The notes below the pieces were generated by a model. The model did not search any database, was not told the origin of the DNA, and was given only the letters and a program-made list of their open reading frames with translations. The translations under genes and the position numbers were made by a program. Below, one piece after another: positions 46,151 through 55,816 of a stretch of 64,000 nucleotides of DNA. How positions within the stretch are numbered: position 1 is the stretch's first letter; each line of letters opens with the position of its first letter. The DNA is from DAIPXZ01 sp036782995 (GTDB lineage: Bacteria > Bacillota > Clostridia > Saccharofermentanales > Saccharofermentanaceae), in assembly GCA_036782995.1 (NCBI GenBank), contig DAIPXZ010000002.1:62001-126000 (forward strand), in the 5' to 3' direction.

Positions 46151-47521
46151 TCATGCCAATGACCCATACTTCTCGCAAATCATTTGAACCAATTCTTGCG
46201 CCATTTCCGTGATTTGTTCGATGTCTTCGCCTTCGAGCATGACACGAATCATTGGCTCCGTTCCGGAAGCACGTACCAAAACACGGCCTTTCCCTTGTAA
46301 GTCTTCTTCAAAAGAAGCAATCTTTGCAAGCAAATCAGTATCTTCCATGGCAATTGTCTTGTTTTCATTGGCAATATGCGCTGGCAAAAGCACCTGCGGC
46401 AGTATCGATATCACGGAGGCGGCGCCTTGCAGCGTGGTCTTCTTTCGCGTTATGGCACGAAGGAGTGCCAATGCAGTCAGAATGCCGTCACCCGTTGTTG
46501 AATGATCGGAAAGAATGACATGACCGGATTGTTCACCACCGATATTGAAATTACCGTCCAGCATGGATTCAAGAACATAGCGGTCACCGACCTTCGTCTT
46601 TTTGAGAGATAAGCCCTGCTCTTTCGCCATAATATCCATACCGAGATTACTCATCACGGTTACAACAATCGTATCGTCATGAAGCTCGCCGTGCTTTTTC
46701 ATATCAAGGGCGATGATGGAAAGAATCGCATCACCATCTACCAGATTACCATTTGCATCCACGGCCAGAAGTCGATCCGCATCGCCATCAAATGCGAGGC
46801 CTAAATCGCACTTCTTTTCGATTACGGTACGGCATAAATCTTCGATATGTGTGGAACCGCAATCCTTATTAATATTAAGTCCATTCGGATGATTATGAAT
46901 GACATAGTTCGTCGCGCCTAAATCTTCGAAAATCTTCGGTGCAATTACGCTTGCGGCACCATTCGAGCAATCAAGACAAATGGTGTAATCCGTAAGGTCA
47001 ACGCTCATTCTTCTTTTGAGATGCTCTTCATAAAGATGAGCCGCGTCATCCATCGTCACACATGTACCGACATCAGCACCCTGTTTTCTAGTTTCGGATG
47101 CCATATCGAAATTCTGTACAATCGCTTCTATTTCGTCCTCAATCTGATCCGGAAGCTTAAAGCCCGTGCCAGCAAAGAACTTGATGCCATTGTATTCATA
47201 CGAGTTATGCGACGCGGAAATGACAATACCCGCATCGAAATGATATTTTCGCGTTAAGTAGGCAATGCCCGGTGTCGGAATTACACCGCAAAGTGTCACA
47301 TTTGCACCTGCAGAACAAATGCCGGAAACCAAAGCTGCCTCCAGCATTTTACACGAAATACGCGTATCCATACCGATGATAATCTTTGGTTTATTTGCTC
47401 CACATGTATGGGCTGATGCCAATACAACCGCACCGGCATAACCCAATCGATAAGCGAGCTCCGGTGTTAAATCCTTATTGGCAACACCGCGTACGCCATC
47501 TGTTCCAAATAGTCTGCTCAT
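46151..47521 (-). CDS. glmM: Phosphoglucosamine mutase
   Basis: Converts glucosamine-6-phosphate to glucosamine-1-phosphate. The 456-residue protein opens with RLFGTDGVRGVAN. ISASHNSYEYNG carries the phosphoserine, DGDADR the metal loop, and RASGTEPMIRVM the phosphate-binding loop. It lies 21 bases after the CdaA-YbbR gene, matching the cdaA-cdaR-glmM arrangement of Bacillus and related bacteria, where GlmM also inhibits the cyclase. Confidence 0.97.
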   Translation of the reverse strand: MSRLFGTDGVRGVANKDLTPELAYRLGYAGAVVLASAHTCGANKPKIIIGMDTRISCKMLEAALVSGICSAGANVTLCGVIPTPGIAYLTRKYHFDAGIVISASHNSYEYNGIKFFAGTGFKLPDQIEDEIEAIVQNFDMASETRKQGADVGTCVTMDDAAHLYEEHLKRRMSVDLTDYTICLDCSNGAASVIAPKIFEDLGATNYVIHNHPNGLNINKDCGSTHIEDLCRTVIEKKCDLGLAFDGDADRLLAVDANGNLVDGDAILSIIALDMKKHGELHDDTIVVTVMSNLGMDIMAKEQGLSLKKTKVGDRYVLESMLDGNFNIGGEQSGHVILSDHSTTGDGILTALALLRAITRKKTTLQGAASVISILPQVLLPAHIANENKTIAMEDTDLLAKIASFEEDLQGKGRVLVRASGTEPMIRVMLEGEDIEQITEMAQELVQMICEKYGSLA

Positions 47522-47542
47522 ATTCTTCTCTTTCCTTCTTCT

Positions 47543-48994
47543 TTACTCTTCCGTTGGTGTGACTTCGAAAATCGATACAGAAATCACTTCCGGATTCTGC
47601 ATTTCAATACGATAGTACACATTTTCATCGGATGATATCGTAACAGGAAGACGTGCTACGCCCGCTTCACTGACTTGCGAAAAATCAATTGTCGCCTTTA
47701 GATCGGTAAGTAAAAGCTCGTCAAGAACTTCTTTTCGACCGACAATACGGACGGTAACCGTCTCAACAGGATACGACGCTTCTAAGTTCTTATCCTCCAA
47801 GGTTGTCGTGTTCTCATAGGTCAATGGAATCTCATACATTTTTTCCATGACTGGGTTATTGTTTATTTGTATGTACATCCAAAGTCCGAGTGAAATCACA
47901 AAAGACAAAATAAGCAAAACCACTCTTTGTGAACGCTTCACCTTGCTCGTTCTCTTTGAAAGACGAAGACTCGTAATCGGGACATCGTCGGATATGGAAG
48001 ATGACGGTACAATCACACCGTCCGGAACACGAGACTTCGTCATTTCGTTTTTCACGATCTCTGCTTCATTCTTCGGTTTCTTTTCTTCACGATTTCTTGC
48101 CTTACGCGCATCTCTAATCTTCTTCTTGAGACCAGATGATACGTCAGAAAGATGAAGCAAATAAGAGAGATTCTTATTTAGTGTATCAGCGTCCTTCATG
48201 AGGAAGAGTTCACCGCCGACGGCAATAGAAATGCTGCCTCGTTCTTCTGAGACAACCACGCAAATGGTATCTCCGATTTCACTGGCGCCGACTGCTGCTC
48301 TGTGGCGCGTACCGTATTGTTCCAAAACATGAAGCGTTTCTGCAAGTGGTACATGGCAACGAGCCGCAATGATTCGACCATCACGGATAAGTACTGCACC
48401 ATCATGCAACGGAGAGCCCTTATAAAACAATGATTGAAGCATCGAATTCGTTACCGAAGAATCCAATCGCACGACGTTTTCCTGCTCGAGTAATTCACCG
48501 AGTTTTGTCGCACGTTCGATGATGATAATCGCCCCGGTATAGGTGGATGCCAGCTTCCCGCATGCCATCGATAATTCATCAACCATATGCGCATACTCAG
48601 AGCGCAGATGTTCATCATTGCCATATGGGCTGGATGATGAAAACGAAGCGAAAGACCGCAATCCGACGGTCTCTAATGCACGACGCAGCTCCGGCTGGAA
48701 AATAACAACAAAAGCAATCGCGATAATATAGAGCAATTTATTAAAAGCATAGCTAACCATTTCGAGACGCAAAATGCTACATAATAGTGCAAAAAGGGAA
48801 ATCAAAATAACGCCCTTAAGTAGCTGCCATGCACGCGTTTCACGGATGATACGTAATAGATTGTACAAAAGAAATGTGATAAGAATGATATCAAAGCAAT
48901 AGCGGGCTATATCCCAAGGACCGCCGAAGAAAAGAGAACCGCTGTCTAAACCCGAAAAGATTTCGCTGATAAAATCGGTGATTTTCTCAAACAT
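47543..48994 (-). CDS. cdaA: Diadenylate cyclase CdaA fused to a YbbR/CdaR domain
   Basis: A 483-residue fusion. Residues 1-105 have three membrane helices, and 115-270 form the DAC domain that makes c-di-AMP, with HDGAV (Asp about 198) and RHR (about 230) motifs intact. A charged linker (about 285-350) leads to a further membrane helix (about 360-382) and one extracellular YbbR-type beta domain (about 390-480). In most Firmicutes these are separate proteins, CdaA and its regulator CdaR. Here one chain may link wall sensing to cyclase control. GGGAG nine bases upstream selects ATG 48994. Confidence 0.9.
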   Translation of the reverse strand: MFEKITDFISEIFSGLDSGSLFFGGPWDIARYCFDIILITFLLYNLLRIIRETRAWQLLKGVILISLFALLCSILRLEMVSYAFNKLLYIIAIAFVVIFQPELRRALETVGLRSFASFSSSSPYGNDEHLRSEYAHMVDELSMACGKLASTYTGAIIIIERATKLGELLEQENVVRLDSSVTNSMLQSLFYKGSPLHDGAVLIRDGRIIAARCHVPLAETLHVLEQYGTRHRAAVGASEIGDTICVVVSEERGSISIAVGGELFLMKDADTLNKNLSYLLHLSDVSSGLKKKIRDARKARNREEKKPKNEAEIVKNEMTKSRVPDGVIVPSSSISDDVPITSLRLSKRTSKVKRSQRVVLLILSFVISLGLWMYIQINNNPVMEKMYEIPLTYENTTTLEDKNLEASYPVETVTVRIVGRKEVLDELLLTDLKATIDFSQVSEAGVARLPVTISSDENVYYRIEMQNPEVISVSIFEVTPTEE

Positions 48995-49057
48995 GCTCAC
49001 TGTCTCCCGCACTTGATAATTAACGAACATTATAACATATTAATGCAATAAACCCAA

Positions 49058-49762
49058 TTATGTCGTCATTGCATATCCTTCAACAATATCATTTTCCAGA
49101 CGTCTTACATCTAGAAGAGAAATCTTCCTTCCATCGACCGCGATGAGGCCATCTTTTTCCATCGCAATCAATTCTCGGGAAAAGCTCGGTCTTGGCATCG
49201 CGAGGAGCTTCGAAATGACTTCCTTCGAGCCCGGCAGCAAAATCTCTCCTGTCGAATGAATACCGTCCTGTGTTTGACGCAAATCCAAAAGGTAATATGC
49301 AATCTTTTGCCGAATCGTCTTTTGCGAAAGCAAAGCGATACGGTAATTCTGTACATGCACGCAATCGGACAATATCCGTAAATAGTTATTCATGATCACG
49401 GGACTCGAATCCATGAGACTGCTTAATGTGTCCTTTGAAATGAAGAGTACCTCCACCAATGAAACAGCCTCCAGTGTAAAGGAGTAGTGATTCGAGCTGC
49501 CGAAAAGCAAGTCTTCGCCAAAAAAATCACCATCAACTAATAAGCCGATTGTGGCAAAATCACCGCTTGAAGTGTATTTTTGCATCGCGACCTGCCCCTT
49601 TTGAATAACGGCAAGACTCGTACACGCGTCGCCTTCCGCAGCGATAATTTCACCTTTGGAAAAGGTTTTCACGCGCATAAGTGAACAATAGTTATGGAAG
49701 CTCGACCGCTCCAACCCTTCAAAAAGAGATGTCTTCAAAAGCGCATCACATGGCTTAATCAT
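49058..49762 (-). CDS. Crp/Fnr-family transcriptional regulator
   Basis: A 234-residue regulator with an N-terminal cyclic-nucleotide-binding fold (about 12-130, FSKGEIIAAEGD) and a C-terminal winged helix (about 155-220, PGSKEVISKLLAMPRPSFSRE). No Fnr-type four-Cys cluster is visible. Its start overlaps the nagA stop (ATGA), so it is made together with NagA. It may control this amino-sugar cluster in response to an unknown effector. Confidence 0.88.
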   Translation of the reverse strand: MIKPCDALLKTSLFEGLERSSFHNYCSLMRVKTFSKGEIIAAEGDACTSLAVIQKGQVAMQKYTSSGDFATIGLLVDGDFFGEDLLFGSSNHYSFTLEAVSLVEVLFISKDTLSSLMDSSPVIMNNYLRILSDCVHVQNYRIALLSQKTIRQKIAYYLLDLRQTQDGIHSTGEILLPGSKEVISKLLAMPRPSFSRELIAMEKDGLIAVDGRKISLLDVRRLENDIVEGYAMTT

Positions 49763-50931
49763 GATAAGTTCCTCATTCTTCCTTCAGGTAATGCAGAATA
49801 AATGATTCGTCCGTGGCTCATAACCATTTTAACCGAAAACTTATCATCAAGAGCAACCATATCGGCATATTTACCCTTTTGAATCGAACCGATTTCATTA
49901 TCCATTCCAAGGCATCTCGCGGGATTAATTGTTGCCGACGCAATCACCTGATTCCACGGGATTCCAGCCTCCAGAAGAGTAATGATTTCTTCGCGTATAT
50001 TGGTCGTCGAGCCAGCAAGTCGCCCGTCGGCGAATGACGTGACACGATTCTTAACGATAATGGGCTGTCCACCCAAGGTATAATCACCATCAGGCATTCC
50101 GGCTGCCCGCATGGCATCGGAAATAATAACTGTTCGTTGCATACCAAGAGTGTGAAATATCAGTCGCAAAACAGCAGAATGTATATGTACGCCGTCGCAA
50201 ATCACTTCAGCCGTTGCTTTCTTCGAATCAAGAATGGCGCCCGGCACGCCCGGGTCGTGATGATGCAAAATCGACATCGCATTAAACAGATGTGTGGCAT
50301 GTGAAAGGCCATGCTCAATGGCCGTTTTCGATGTATCGTAATCCGCGATGGTATGTGATGCGGATACGAGATAGTGCTTAGACGCTTCAGAAATGAATGA
50401 CATTGCACCCGGTAGCTCCGGTGCGACGTCAATGATGCAAATCAGATTCGGGAAGGTCGCTTCAAGATGATGAATATAAGAGATATCCGGTACACGAAGG
50501 CAATCCTTCCTTTGTACTCCGCTCTTCTCTGGCGAGAGAAAAGGTCCTTCGAGATGGACGCCAAGCATACGTGCGCCCGGTGCGTTTGTTCGGCGAAATG
50601 TGTCACAAATCTTCAAAACATGCTCCAGCTCAAGCATCGGTATTGTCATTGTAGTCGGACAAAATGAAGTGACGCCCTGTTCTCCCAAGAAACGTGACAT
50701 CGTTTCAAGTGCCGAAATCGAGGCGTCACATGTATCTGCACCTTTACAACCGTGAATATGCATATCGATGAAGCCCGGAAGTAATGTATATCCGGTCAAA
50801 TCAATCGAGGGAGTAGGCTTTGTTGAGGATTCTCGGAGGCCTGTGAAAGAAATCTTTTCAGCGTTCGTTTCCACCGTCCATGGTTTCTTTGTAAACTCTT
50901 CCGTGCAAACAATGGCATTTTCGAGAAGCAT
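49759..50931 (-). CDS. nagA: N-acetylglucosamine-6-phosphate deacetylase
   Basis: Removes acetate from GlcNAc-6-phosphate during wall recycling or GlcNAc use. The 390-residue amidohydrolase keeps the metal and catalytic motifs: DMHIHG near residue 56, HLEGPF near 125, SASHT near 190, ATHLFNAM near 212 and ISDAM near 270. There is no nagB nearby, so the glucosamine-6-phosphate formed may flow directly into GlmM. It follows the PHP gene by ten bases and overlaps the Crp gene. Confidence 0.93.
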   Translation of the reverse strand: MLLENAIVCTEEFTKKPWTVETNAEKISFTGLRESSTKPTPSIDLTGYTLLPGFIDMHIHGCKGADTCDASISALETMSRFLGEQGVTSFCPTTMTIPMLELEHVLKICDTFRRTNAPGARMLGVHLEGPFLSPEKSGVQRKDCLRVPDISYIHHLEATFPNLICIIDVAPELPGAMSFISEASKHYLVSASHTIADYDTSKTAIEHGLSHATHLFNAMSILHHHDPGVPGAILDSKKATAEVICDGVHIHSAVLRLIFHTLGMQRTVIISDAMRAAGMPDGDYTLGGQPIIVKNRVTSFADGRLAGSTTNIREEIITLLEAGIPWNQVIASATINPARCLGMDNEIGSIQKGKYADMVALDDKFSVKMVMSHGRIIYSALPEGRMRNLS

Positions 50932-50941
50932 CAGGTCCTAT

Positions 50942-51718
50942 TCACCTCCTGTGCATCGGCTTACGTTCCCCATCTGCACCCAAAAGCTCATATCCGGTCC
51001 CGCGGCGAAGAATGCGAATAACATCTTCTATCGTGTTCGGGACTTTGTTGATTGCAATGCCAGCTCCGAAATATCGACCAGCCACATGGCAATCTGATCC
51101 AGAGGTCATTGTGAGATGGTGTTCTTTGGCATATTGATAAGCAAGCTCGTCCCATTCCGGATCCGAATTACCGAGATTGATAACTTCGACCGCATCCTCT
51201 AATTCCGGAAATAGTCGTTGGGCTCTGATATAGGCTTCTTTACGGAAAGGATGTACATGAATCAGATAACCACCTTCACATCGAACCAATCTCAGATAGT
51301 CTTCTAGGGGAATCGTCATTATTTCGGGATGCGCTTTCAGCCACTTATCGTCAAGACCTAAAGTGATAAATTCTGTCGTATCGTAGTTATATTCAAAACC
51401 AAAGAAGACCCTCAAATCATGAGTGTCGCCCCATGCCTTCGCTCGTTCATATCCACGGCAAAACCCATCAATTTGTTCTTCCCACGGGAGTTCTCTTGAA
51501 ATGGCACAATTTCCATTTAAAAAGTGATCCGTAACTATGATACCGTGATATCCAGCCGCTTTGTAGGCGGCAGCCATCTCTTCGCCATGCGCTGTACCGC
51601 ATGCAGAAGCGTCTGATGTGTGCATGTGCAATTCAAGAGCAAAAGTTGTTCCGCTTGGAAGAGAAATATTGCGTATGTGATTAGCCGTACAATTGATGTC
51701 TATGCTGTCTTGATTCAT
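50942..51718 (-). CDS. PHP-domain phosphoesterase
   Basis: A 258-residue polymerase-and-histidinol-phosphatase domain protein. Metal-binding motifs are ELHMHTSDASACG near residue 28, VTDHF near 60, HVHPFR near 160 and SGSDCHVAG near 218. The substrate could be a phosphorylated sugar or nucleotide; the family is broad. GGAGG lies eight bases before ATG 51718, and a promoter with TTGAGG and TAGAAT lies just upstream, so this is the first gene of the nine-gene cluster. Confidence 0.88.
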   Translation of the reverse strand: MNQDSIDINCTANHIRNISLPSGTTFALELHMHTSDASACGTAHGEEMAAAYKAAGYHGIIVTDHFLNGNCAISRELPWEEQIDGFCRGYERAKAWGDTHDLRVFFGFEYNYDTTEFITLGLDDKWLKAHPEIMTIPLEDYLRLVRCEGGYLIHVHPFRKEAYIRAQRLFPELEDAVEVINLGNSDPEWDELAYQYAKEHHLTMTSGSDCHVAGRYFGAGIAINKVPNTIEDVIRILRRGTGYELLGADGERKPMHRR

Positions 51719-51743
51719 GATGCATCCTCCATTTGATAATTTC

Positions 51744-51772
51744 ATTCTAGCCCTTTGTGAACAAAACCTCAA
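51744..51772 (-). promoter_or_regulatory. Promoter of the PHP-nagA-cdaA-glm cluster
   Basis: TTGAGG (51772-51767) and TAGAAT (51749-51744) on the minus strand are separated by 17 bases. The expected transcript start is about 20 bases before the PHP start codon. Confidence 0.65.
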
Positions 51773-51801
51773 TAACGGAAAATTGTCATTTAGTAACAGT
51801 A

Positions 51802-53211
51802 TTAATCAATAATGCGATGTGCATACCAACGCTTGGTTTTGAAACGAACAAGAAACACCACGCATCGCACAGCCCATTCGAGCTCCATGGCGACCCAAAT
51901 ACCGAAAACACCGAATCCACATGCGACACCCAATACATAGCTTAGAATCACGCGTACTGTCCACATGGTAATCATTCCCGTAAGCGACGTGAACTTAATG
52001 TCGCCCGCCGCCCGAAGCGCCGCGGGCACCAAAAAGCTACCCGCCCACAACAGACCCTGCGCCGCCGTGTTTACATAGGTGATGAGATAAATCTGATTGA
52101 GAATATTCTCTGTCGGTCCAAAAATAGAAACGATGTATTGTAAAAATGGCAAAATCACGAGGCCAGAGAACACAAAGGACAAAGACGTCAGCCACAAAAA
52201 AGACTTCACACTTCGTCTGGCTTGCTGAATGTCCTGATGGCCGATGCAACGTCCGACAATCGTGACAATCGCAAGAGCAAAAGTATTCGCCGGAATCATG
52301 AAAAGTGCCGTCACAGAATTGGTAATTGCGTTCGTTGCCATTGCCAGAGTGCCCATGCCAACGATATACGTCTGTGTGAGAATTTTGCCACCGTTAAAAA
52401 ACATTTGCTCCGAGGCAAAAGGCATACCGATGGCGAGTATCCTTTTCGTCATAGATATATCAATGTGGAAAAGTCGCACAAATGATACTCGATATTCCGC
52501 ATCTGCTCGGACGAGGTGCAATATCGATAATAGTGCCGCAAGAAATCGTGCGATAACCAATGCAATTACCATCCCCCATATTCCGAAGCCAAGTATCGTG
52601 ACGAGGATGAAATTCAATCCTAGATAGGTGAAATTCATGAGAAGTGTGAGTTTTAATGAGAGGCGCGTCTCTCCAAGCCCACGAAGAGCGCCACAAACAG
52701 CCTCCATCACAGCAAATCCAATATAGGAAAGTGCACTTCCCATAAGATATATGCGCGCATTATCCATAACAACCGGATCTGCCGCACCGAAAAGCAAAGA
52801 AAGCAAAGGACGCGACAAAGCAATCATAAAAATGGCCACCAAAGATGATGACCCCACAATCGTGGATACCGAGCTGGCCATCGCCGCCGGGAGCATCTCA
52901 TTTTGTCCGCGCCCCTTATATTGCGCAACAAGAATCGTACCGCCTGTCGCGAGTGCAACAAAGATATTCATAACAAAGATATTGATAGAATCCACCATAT
53001 TCACCGCACTCACTGCTTCGAGTCCGGAATTACTGATGATGGAAGTATTGAAAAGATTCATGGAAACCAAGAATGCTTGGTCAATCAGAAGCGGAAAAAG
53101 AAGCGAAAGCACCTGTCGATAGTCCATCGTATTCCCGCCAAAATAGCGCGTCAAGCAACGGTCCAAACGACCGGAAGAAGAAAGCGCTGATTCAATACTC
53201 GGTTTCCCCAT
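51802..53211 (-). CDS. MATE-family efflux transporter
   Basis: A 469-residue membrane protein with twelve predicted helices, the second MATE exporter in the window: LFPLLIDQAFLVSMNLFNTS near the first helix, ATGGTILVAQYKG and a repeat of these features in the second half. GGGGTG close to ATG 53211 favours that start; ATGs at 53283, 53268 and one further downstream are possible. It lies just upstream of the amino-sugar cluster on the same strand, but that cluster has its own promoter. Confidence 0.88.
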   Translation of the reverse strand: MGKPSIESALSSSGRLDRCLTRYFGGNTMDYRQVLSLLFPLLIDQAFLVSMNLFNTSIISNSGLEAVSAVNMVDSINIFVMNIFVALATGGTILVAQYKGRGQNEMLPAAMASSVSTIVGSSSLVAIFMIALSRPLLSLLFGAADPVVMDNARIYLMGSALSYIGFAVMEAVCGALRGLGETRLSLKLTLLMNFTYLGLNFILVTILGFGIWGMVIALVIARFLAALLSILHLVRADAEYRVSFVRLFHIDISMTKRILAIGMPFASEQMFFNGGKILTQTYIVGMGTLAMATNAITNSVTALFMIPANTFALAIVTIVGRCIGHQDIQQARRSVKSFLWLTSLSFVFSGLVILPFLQYIVSIFGPTENILNQIYLITYVNTAAQGLLWAGSFLVPAALRAAGDIKFTSLTGMITMWTVRVILSYVLGVACGFGVFGIWVAMELEWAVRCVVFLVRFKTKRWYAHRIID

Positions 53212-53415
53212 AAAACACCCCAAAAAGCGCGATTTCACGGCTGTTTGTCTTTCAATCCATTTTACCATAGGAAAGCATGACAAATACTATTCTTTCATTT
53301 GGCGCATTTCACAGATAAATCAGTCACTTTGACCCGTAATGTGGCGTATTTTTTACGAAAAGCAACATTTTTCGAAAAAAGTATTTTTTTATGTGCTTCA
53401 CTCACGAAATAATAC

Positions 53416-53421
53416 TATAAT
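53416..53421 (+). promoter_or_regulatory. Probable -10 box of ilvE
   Basis: A consensus TATAAT lies 31 bases before the ilvE start codon. No good -35 was found at 16-18 bases. Confidence 0.5.
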
Positions 53422-53452
53422 GTGAAACAACGAATCAAAAGGAGGATTTCTT

Positions 53453-54526
53453 ATGTTTCCAGAAATAAAAATTATTAAGACGACCTCACCTAGAAAGCGC
53501 CCTGAAGCAGGAGCTAACCTGCCTTTCGGTAAATACTTTACTGATCATATGTTTGTCATGGATTATGTTGAAGGTGAAGGCTGGATTAATCCGAGAATCG
53601 AACCATATGGCCCGATTTCTATCGAACCTTCCGCCATGGTTTTTCACTACGGCCAAGCTGTTTTCGAAGGATTAAAGGCATATCGCTGCAAGGATGGTTC
53701 CATTAACCTGTTCCGTCCAGCATGCAACTATGAACGTCTGAACAAATCTGACGATCGTCTTGTTATCCCACCGATCGATGTTGATTTCTGCGTTGAGGCC
53801 ACAAAGAGACTGGTTGACGTGGATCAAGACTGGATTCCAGCAGGCGACGGCGAAGCACTTTACATTCGTCCGTTTGTTATCGCAACAGACCCATACTTAG
53901 GCGTACGTGCTTCGGATACCTACAAATTCATGATTTTGCTTTCGCCTTCCGGTGCATATTACCCACACGGAATTAATCCGGTAAAGATTTATGTTGAGAG
54001 CGAATATGTTCGCGCTGTACGCGGCGGAACCGGTTTCACAAAATGTGCCGGTAACTACGGTGCAAGCCTGATTGCGCAAGAAATCGCACATAAAAAGGGC
54101 TACGTTCAGGTATTGTGGCTCGACGGTGTGGAGCAAAAGTACATTGAAGAAGTTGGTGCTATGAACATTCTCTTCGTCATTGACGGAAAACTTGTAACAC
54201 CAATGCTGAACGGCAGTATCCTTCCGGGTATCACCCGTCGTTCTTGCATCGAGCTCGCAAAATCAATGGGCATGGAAGTTGAAGAGCGCCGTGTTTCCAT
54301 CGATGAAGTCATCAAAGCAGGTCAAGAAGGCCGTCTTTCCGAGTGCTTCGGTTCCGGAACAGCAGCTGTTATCTCCCCTGTCGGTGAATTGAAGTACAAA
54401 GATACTGTCATCACCATCAACGAAGGTAAAATCGGACCGATTGCACAAAAGTTCTATGACACCATCACAGGCATCCAAAAGGGCACTGTGGAAGATACAA
54501 TGCACTGGGTTACAAAGGTCAACTGA
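53453..54526 (+). CDS. ilvE: Branched-chain amino acid aminotransferase
   Basis: A PLP-dependent fold IV aminotransferase for leucine, isoleucine and valine. The 357-residue length is typical of the type II bacterial/eukaryotic BCAT group. [16 protein letters not shown] lies near residue 63. The PLP Lys sits in [11 protein letters not shown] near 197, and [10 protein letters not shown] and LPGITRRS follow. GGAGG lies seven bases before the start. Monocistronic, with a strong terminator and no T-box leader. Confidence 0.95.
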   Translation: MFPEIKIIKTTSPRKRPEAGANLPFGKYFTDHMFVMDYVEGEGWINPRIEPYGPISIEPSAMVFHYGQAVFEGLKAYRCKDGSINLFRPACNYERLNKSDDRLVIPPIDVDFCVEATKRLVDVDQDWIPAGDGEALYIRPFVIATDPYLGVRASDTYKFMILLSPSGAYYPHGINPVKIYVESEYVRAVRGGTGFTKCAGNYGASLIAQEIAHKKGYVQVLWLDGVEQKYIEEVGAMNILFVIDGKLVTPMLNGSILPGITRRSCIELAKSMGMEVEERRVSIDEVIKAGQEGRLSECFGSGTAAVISPVGELKYKDTVITINEGKIGPIAQKFYDTITGIQKGTVEDTMHWVTKVN

Positions 54527-54575
54527 TTACCGAGACAAATGGTTAGAGTTTAGGAATGAGAGTTCCACATAACAT

Positions 54576-54604
54576 AAAAGGCGTCGCATGAAGCGACGCC
54601 TTTT
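54576..54604. terminator. Bidirectional terminator between ilvE and the RDD gene
   Basis: A perfect 12-bp stem (54576-54587 and 54593-54604, loop ATGAA) begins with AAAA and ends with TTTT, so it can stop transcription from both converging genes. Confidence 0.92.
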
Positions 54605-54662
54605 CCATTTGTGTTACAAGATATTTCATAAATCGTTCGTTCAAGTCAAGCCCTGTTTCCTC

Positions 54663-55223
54663 TTAGATTCCGTTATACTCAGGAAGATCAATATGAATAT
54701 CTAAGTGCAAAGCATTTTGGAAACGAATGATAAAGAAATAGATTAAAAGCAATGCCACAAAGAATAAAGCGATGCCGATAAATCTCGGTGTTCGCGTGGT
54801 ATTCGTGACATGGGAATGACAAATTCGATCATGAATGCTTTCCGAATCGATATTCGAGGTTGCAATCAAGTAGGATGCAAATACAGGAATTACCAATATA
54901 ACCGTAAAAACCTTCACTAAAGAACGGACAAAAGAACGCGTGAAAGTATTACCAAAACGGAAATCGATATCAGCATTCATGCAAAGCTTACCGGGAGAGG
55001 AAGAAATAACTCGAGTAAATAGTGTTTCAAAAAACAGATAACCAACAAGTACGATGATGATAAGGTTTCTCCATACGATTGTATTTCCTGCATATAGCTC
55101 AGAAACCGGGTAAAAGACCGTAAGATCATCAATCAAAAGGAATCCGCCGCAAACAAAGCCAAAGAAGGTAATGATGTCGATAAGAAGAGCAATAAAGCGA
55201 CGGAAAAGTGGTGCCTCATTCAT
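54663..55223 (-). CDS. RDD-family membrane protein
   Basis: A 186-residue protein with four membrane helices (about 10-30, 48-68, 100-122, 145-165). RRFIALLIDIITFF and SSPGKLCMNADI are the two RDD-family motifs, and HDRICHSHVTNT fits the usual end of the domain. Its function is unknown; some relatives act in ion or stress homeostasis. AGGGGG precedes the start, with a promoter at 55255-55283. It is transcribed separately from the M28 operon upstream. Confidence 0.82.
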   Translation of the reverse strand: MNEAPLFRRFIALLIDIITFFGFVCGGFLLIDDLTVFYPVSELYAGNTIVWRNLIIIVLVGYLFFETLFTRVISSSPGKLCMNADIDFRFGNTFTRSFVRSLVKVFTVILVIPVFASYLIATSNIDSESIHDRICHSHVTNTTRTPRFIGIALFFVALLLIYFFIIRFQNALHLDIHIDLPEYNGI

Positions 55224-55254
55224 ATAGTATATCCCCCTTTATTATGTCGTTTAC

Positions 55255-55283
55255 AATATATCACTATGGCAATCCATGTGCAA
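55255..55283 (-). promoter_or_regulatory. Promoter of the RDD gene
   Basis: TTGCAC (55283-55278) and TATATT (55260-55255) on the minus strand have a 17-base spacer, 32 bases before the start codon. Confidence 0.65.
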
Positions 55284-55355
55284 ACAAATCTTGATTTTTA
55301 TCAATAAATCAAAGCAAATAAAAGTATGAAAAGTAAAATCCGTTGCTATTCTCGA

Positions 55356-55814
55356 TTAATAGTAGAAAAAGAATTTCAAAACATCTCCGGATTGCCATTT
55401 GAAATTAATAGATTGATATTCGCCCGGATGGAGTGTCGATATTTTCTTTGAGTCATTACAATGCGGCATGATGACATACTCGGGATTTTCAGGAATGTCC
55501 GGACTCCAAAAGCCGATTAATTCATGGTCGTTAAGACTGACCTGACCATTTTTTGCATCTTCAGGTATGAGTACGTCGAGTCGGAATCGCGTCGGTTGGT
55601 CCAAAAGAAAAAGGAATCCGACACAAAGGCGGTTGTCTTGGGGGCGTGTTACCCGTTGTATTACCGTTATCTCGTGACCATCAAGAGTAAATGAATGATT
55701 GATGTCTTCATAATTCGATACAGCGATACCGGAAAAAAGGTCACCCTCGATGAGAGTGTTCTCTACACGGATATTTTCAGGCGTAATCGATGTATCGGTT
55801 GGATTCGTATCCAT
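55356..55814 (-). CDS. Small beta-sandwich protein, possibly GH127-C-terminal-like
   Basis: A 152-residue protein without signal or membrane segments. Its last 90 residues (RFRLDVLIPEDA, then VSLNDHELIGFW, then NFKWQSGDVLKFFF) resemble the beta-sandwich found at the C-terminus of some glycoside hydrolases, such as GH127 relatives. No catalytic residues are expected in such a domain. AGGAAT precedes the start, two bases after the M28-like gene. The function is unknown; carbohydrate binding is one guess. Confidence 0.55.
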   Translation of the reverse strand: MDTNPTDTSITPENIRVENTLIEGDLFSGIAVSNYEDINHSFTLDGHEITVIQRVTRPQDNRLCVGFLFLLDQPTRFRLDVLIPEDAKNGQVSLNDHELIGFWSPDIPENPEYVIMPHCNDSKKISTLHPGEYQSINFKWQSGDVLKFFFYY

Positions 55815-55816
55815 AA

